64,000 nt of DNA, from the NCBI RefSeq assembly GCF_947495255.1, contig NZ_CANLYI010000001.1, positions 62,001 through 126,000 of the forward strand. The letters run 5' to 3'. Below are positions 60,701 through 64,000 of the stretch, one piece after another; positions within the stretch are counted from its first letter, which is position 1, and every line of letters starts with the position of its first letter. The position numbers and the translations under genes are program-made. The notes under the pieces were generated by a model. That model was not told the origin of the DNA, did not search any database, and saw only the letters and a program-made list of their open reading frames with translations. Source of the stretch: an uncultured Winogradskyella sp. GTDB taxonomy: Bacteria > Bacteroidota > Bacteroidia > Flavobacteriales > Flavobacteriaceae.

Positions 60701-61342
60701 AATTGTTCACTTTTTGATTGTTTTTTTTTGATTAGGATAAACTTAAAAAAGGTCTTTAATCAATTAAACTTTATATGATATTCGAATGTTTGTTAATGAT
60801 AAACTACCTCTTACTAGTTACAAACAGAATTTGTACCTTATAATCATTTGTTAGTACTTATTTTTCCTTAGTTCATCTAATACATAAGTGATTAAATCCA
60901 TAATAATTAAAAACTTGATTTTCGTTTCTACAAAGATCGATCCAGAAGCAATATGCTTCCTACCCCTTATGAAGCCTTATGTATAAAGTTTGAGGATAGA
61001 TTGAAAACTATGACGCAGTTATATAAATTATGATGCATATAAGGCTTTCTATCGCATCTTTTATTAATTTTTCTGACTTATATCCATTTTTGGCAGTAAT
61101 TTATTTTTCAATGACTAAGTTTTCCAAATACCTTAGCGCAGTAGCTACCAAATTCTTTCGATTTATTGCATTTTCATTAAAAGAATCCAAGGTCTCTCTG
61201 TCTAGTTTTCGTCCTTTTAATCGCACTGCCGTCAACCTAATTGCTATCAACTTTATTAAATCCGTAGCTCCCATGAAAAAAGAAATATTTACTATTTGGA
61301 GTTAAGCTTGGATAGGTTTCGTCAAATTGAGTGTTGTTTTTG
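60701..61342. other. Gap of 640 bases between the two barrel gene pairs, with a possible small gene
   Basis: Besides the promoter side of the 49-residue gene there is one candidate frame (listed at 61101-61274) and a short hairpin AGAAGC-aatat-GCTTCc near 60950. An antisense open frame at 61030-61305 looks like a mirror of the minus-strand frame rather than a gene. Nothing else is recognisable. Confidence 0.5.
61101..61274 (-). pseudogene. Possible small or decayed gene, 57 residues
   Basis: The frame reads MGATDLIKLIAIRLTAVRLK then GRKLDRETLDSFNENAINRK and NLVATALRYLENLVIEK, then TAA. It continues in frame for another 30 codons (ITAKNGYKSEKLIKDAIESL). The helical, charged composition with normal codon use suggests a decayed longer gene. 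No family recognised. Confidence 0.3.
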
Positions 61343-61909
61343 CTAAAACCTATATCCTATTCGCAAGTGCATATTTAATTCCATTTCACTTTTGTTCTTT
61401 AAGTAGCCAGCGCGTTTAGCAAATGTGTAACTAAATCCTGCGCCAAGACCTGCTTCAAAATCAAAGTGTTTACCTAAATTTCGCCTAATTCCCCAAGTGG
61501 GTATAATGGAAAAGTCACTAACTACAGGCGCATCGTCAGTATTGAACAGCGCCAATTCTGGATGATAACCCATCTTTAAAGCAATAAAATTGCCACTATT
61601 TCCATCAATTGGTTTTGAGTGCTCTGAGCGTTTTTTGAGGTTGTAATAGAATCTTGGCTCCACAACTATTACAGGTGTAAGTAGAAATGGGGAGTCATAA
61701 TCATCGTAAAACGTAGATTCCCAAATACCAAAATCAAAACCGAGCTCTGTTCTCAGTGCTATGGTATTTGATAGTTTTGCTTCATTATAAGCCCAGATTC
61801 CTAGAACTCCAGTTTGTAATCCGAATGTTGATTTTTCTACACTTGTGTTTTGAGATTTAGAGATTAATGTTAGTCCGCAAAAAATCAAGGTTATTAAAGT
61901 TTTTTTCAT
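61343..61909 (-). CDS. Outer-membrane barrel-like protein A, copy 2
   Basis: The protein has 188 residues, same length and almost the same sequence as copy 1 (about 178 of 188 identical by eye). Differences cluster in the signal peptide (CGLTLISKSQ) and a few surface positions (RSEHSK, GYLKNK, final GYRF). The frame is intact. It follows the interrupted B copy by 40 bases, against 178 bases in the first pair, so the two units differ in spacing. The duplication looks recent. Confidence 0.72.
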   Translation of the reverse strand: MKKTLITLIFCGLTLISKSQNTSVEKSTFGLQTGVLGIWAYNEAKLSNTIALRTELGFDFGIWESTFYDDYDSPFLLTPVIVVEPRFYYNLKKRSEHSKPIDGNSGNFIALKMGYHPELALFNTDDAPVVSDFSIIPTWGIRRNLGKHFDFEAGLGAGFSYTFAKRAGYLKNKSEMELNMHLRIGYRF

Positions 61910-61949
61910 GATAATATTTTTAGAATTATTTGAATTTGTAAATTCAACC

Positions 61950-62567
61950 TTATAACCAGCTAAATCCTAAGCCTACATTAAAGATTACTGCATCTCTATC
62001 TGCATTTCCATCTAAAGACACACTGCCAAGAACTAGTTTTGACTGCACATTAAGCGCAAAGTTTTTCTTTTTGTAAATCTAATAACCTGTACTTGCCATA
62101 ACAGCGAAACCAAAGTTCCAATCGTCATTTACATCGTCTTTAATATCATATAGTGCTGGCGAATCTATTGCTAAACCAATTCCACCATGAATCCACCAAC
62201 GATTTTTTACCCAATATTGTAGCGATGGAATAAAACCTCCAAAATTCCTGTCGTTATCTTGAAATTCATATATATTTCCTGGCATAGCGGCAGTAATGGC
62301 AAGATTTTCATTCAACATATAGCCCAACTTTAGATCTGGAAAAACAAACGTTCCTTGAGATTTGTCGAACGTTTGAATACCTTCACTATCTTCTAAACTG
62401 ATTAGACCTCCACCTACTGAAAATTCAATAATAAAGCCATCTCGCTGTGTTGAGGTTTCTGGATTTGTGTTTTGAGCGTATGTTATACTTGATACTAATG
62501 CAAAGGCTACGCAAGCCATTCTTAATAAGATTTGTTTTTTGATAGTTTTCATTATAATTGATTTCAT
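61950..62567 (-). pseudogene. Outer-membrane barrel-like protein B, copy 2, interrupted by a stop codon
   Basis: The full frame (206 codons) aligns without gaps with copy 1 at 59883-60500. At the codon where copy 1 has GAA (ASTGYEIYKKK), this copy has TAG (62079-62081), cutting the product to 162 residues. The frame stays open after it to the matching C-terminal strand and TAA at 61950-61952. The start is ATG 62567 after the leader ATCAAAAAACGAACAATA. Losing the last barrel strands would normally block membrane insertion. It could be a recent null allele or need readthrough. Confidence 0.78.
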
Positions 62568-62807
62568 TATTGTTCGTTTTTTGATGGTGCAAATTTGAGG
62601 TATAAGAAAACTGTAAACGTCCGAGATTATAATTTCGGACGAATTCAAGTATTAAAATGAAAACTGTTTGAATTTTAAATTTGTTCGGTTAACTCTAGTG
62701 GTGTACAAGAGTAAAATAATTTTAAAATCTAAATATTAAGAAAGGATAAGGCATCTAAAAATTAATTTAAATTCTATTAACTGAGATAAAGGACTTGTAA
62801 CTTTACG

Positions 62808-64000
62808 TTATTTAGTATTAGATTTTACCCATTTACTAGGTGTAGTGCCCTCTGTTTTTTTGAAGTACGTGTTAAATACGCTTTTAGAATTAAAACCACT
62901 GTCATAAGCTAAGCCAAGAATAGTTAAATGTGAGTTTTTTGGATCTATGGCTATTGATTTAAAATGATTTAAGCGATACGAATTCACAAAGTCATTAAAA
63001 TTAAGATGAAAAGCTTTATTGATTACGTAGGATATTTTATTGGTATTTAATTCAAACACATCAGCCACGAATTTTAAACTTAATTGTGGATTTAAGAAAG
63101 GTTCATCCTCTTTAAAATAAGAACCTAATTCCTCTTTTAGCGTTTCTACTTGTTGAGCATCTAAAATGATTGGTGATGATTTTTCTTCGTCTGTTTGATG
63201 GCAATCAACGTCTTCAATGGACAAATTAGACTTGTGTAGCTCTGAAAATTCTTTGATATTATGTAACGGTTGTAAAAAAGGTTCTAGCCTATAGTTTATA
63301 ACCTGCCCACGTCTTTGCTCAATCATTTCTTTTAAGCGTGTAAACCCTTGGTCTGTATAACTTGAATTGCTTAAAATAAACACATCATAGGGAACTGGCA
63401 TCGTTTCTTCGTTTTGAGATTGTGACCATTTTGTCATCATTTGTTCCGGAACTTCAATATCCTTATTGTTGATAAGTTGAAATAATAGATTTTTCTCCTC
63501 TTTCAAGGTAGTATCCTGAATACAATATTGAAACTGTTGGCTTCTGTTTAGCCATATTAAACAGAAACATTTCAAATGATGCGCTAATGCTAAATCAGTA
63601 TTAAGTGTTAGAGCGTAGTTTACATTTTCTAATGCTTTTTTAAACTTACGTTGGTAGTAGTAAATGCTAGCTAATGTGTAATGGTTATTTGCGGATAGCG
63701 GATCTACCTCTAATAATCTATTTGCATACGTTAAAGCCTTATCAAAAAAGCCAAGTGCTATAAAAAGCTCTGTCATAGCTTCTAATCCATCAATATAATT
63801 AGGATTCATATCTAAAGCTTTTTCTATATGTATAAATGCATTTTTAAAATCCCATTCACCCCAAAGAAACTTTCCTACAAAAGAGAGTGGATATTCGGGT
63901 AATGCTGTTTCTATTTCTTTGGCTATTAATAGATTGCCAACAGCTAAATCCATAGCTTCTTGGTAAGGCATATAACCCCAAACGGCCAATAACCCATAGC
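62808..64000 (-). CDS. TPR-containing AraC-family transcriptional regulator (partial, 5' end outside window)
   Basis: The frame stays open to the right edge (codons before 63989 continue as YGLL), so the true start lies beyond 64000. The visible part has tetratricopeptide-like repeats (about 35-160: WDFKNAFIHIEKALDMNPNY, FDKALTYANRLLEVDPLSAN, KKALENVNYALTLNTDLALA). The C-terminal AraC/XylS HTH shows LNPQLSLKFVADVFELNTNK, FNDFVNSYRLNHFKSIA and LGLAYDSGFNSKSVFNTYFK. It is oriented toward the duplicated barrel genes and may regulate them. The signal is unknown. Confidence 0.85.
   Translation of the reverse strand, partial: YGLLAVWGYMPYQEAMDLAVGNLLIAKEIETALPEYPLSFVGKFLWGEWDFKNAFIHIEKALDMNPNYIDGLEAMTELFIALGFFDKALTYANRLLEVDPLSANNHYTLASIYYYQRKFKKALENVNYALTLNTDLALAHHLKCFCLIWLNRSQQFQYCIQDTTLKEEKNLLFQLINNKDIEVPEQMMTKWSQSQNEETMPVPYDVFILSNSSYTDQGFTRLKEMIEQRRGQVINYRLEPFLQPLHNIKEFSELHKSNLSIEDVDCHQTDEEKSSPIILDAQQVETLKEELGSYFKEDEPFLNPQLSLKFVADVFELNTNKISYVINKAFHLNFNDFVNSYRLNHFKSIAIDPKNSHLTILGLAYDSGFNSKSVFNTYFKKTEGTTPSKWVKSNTK

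Noticed and set aside
61030..61305. Plus-strand open frame of 91 codons between the barrel genes
   Set aside because: Its sequence looks like the antisense of a minus-strand helical frame and has no leader or promoter of the type used here.
48846..64000. Search for an integron integrase or other recombinase upstream of the cassette run
   Set aside because: None of the genes from the cupin to the right edge has tyrosine or serine recombinase motifs; any recombinase must be outside the window.

Overview
The window looks like chromosomal DNA of a low-G+C member of the Flavobacteriaceae (Bacteroidota). The evidence is the gliding genes gldB and gldC beside nadE, a type IX secretion (T9SS) C-terminal sorting tail at 16416-18008, Bacteroidota-type -7 boxes (TAnnTTTG) ahead of several genes, DUF4230, DUF748 and DUF4386 proteins, ECF sigma/anti-sigma pairs, and LytTR histidine kinase/regulator pairs. 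Genus cannot be fixed from the sequence alone.

Layout. 1-2074: start of a phenylacetyl-CoA epoxidase operon (paaE, then paaA running off the left edge) with a TetR regulator and a palindromic operator. 2186-11646: mostly core genes, namely rhodanese, DUF4230, two paralogous secreted proteins, gldB-gldC, nadE, a NarL-type regulator with Glu in place of the phospho-acceptor Asp, a DnaG primase lacking all four zinc ligands, and a DUF748 protein. 11768-23177: ECF sigma operon with a barrel protein, DUF3592, polyprenyl synthase, T9SS-exported adhesin-like protein, M90 peptidase, FMN glutamate-synthase-like protein, and a FUSC protein without a usual start codon. 23262-28434: small unknowns, a YjiK-like protein, a serine hydrolase and a class III cyclase. 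28435-48652: a regulatory and hydrolase district. It holds an ABC transporter whose permease is fused to an M1 peptidase, three LytS/LytTR two-component pairs each beside repeat-type operators, three beta-lactamase-fold serine hydrolases, an ECF pair, an XRE membrane regulator and an S15-type hydrolase.

48846-57130 is the most unusual part: a run of unrelated small genes all on the minus strand (CPBP proteases, a metallo-beta-lactamase-fold protein, a type II-like TrpRS, DUF4386, esterases, a four-helix membrane protein, a cupin). Several spacers hold a recurring, roughly 120-150 bp imperfect palindrome that resembles an integron attC site. One unit, the esterase at 53567-54397, has matching inverted 14-mers at its two boundaries (13 of 14 positions), as expected for an integron cassette. 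A truncated second copy of the same esterase 13 kb away (40670-41149) is joined to a broken zinc-ribbon gene exactly at the predicted recombination point. No integrase gene is visible, so if this is an integron relative it is an integrase-less cluster or its recombinase lies elsewhere.

57279-64000: two alpha/beta hydrolases, then a duplicated pair of outer-membrane barrel genes. One copy carries an in-frame TAG stop. A previously uncalled 49-residue membrane protein lies between the copies, and a TPR-AraC regulator runs off the right edge.

Regulation visible in the sequence: the TetR operator at paaE; LytTR-type repeats at 32679-32788, 39421-39510, 46731-46757 and 48626-48652, the last two sharing one motif and so defining a small regulon; and a shared leader (AATCAAAAAACGAACA before ATG) on at least six genes.
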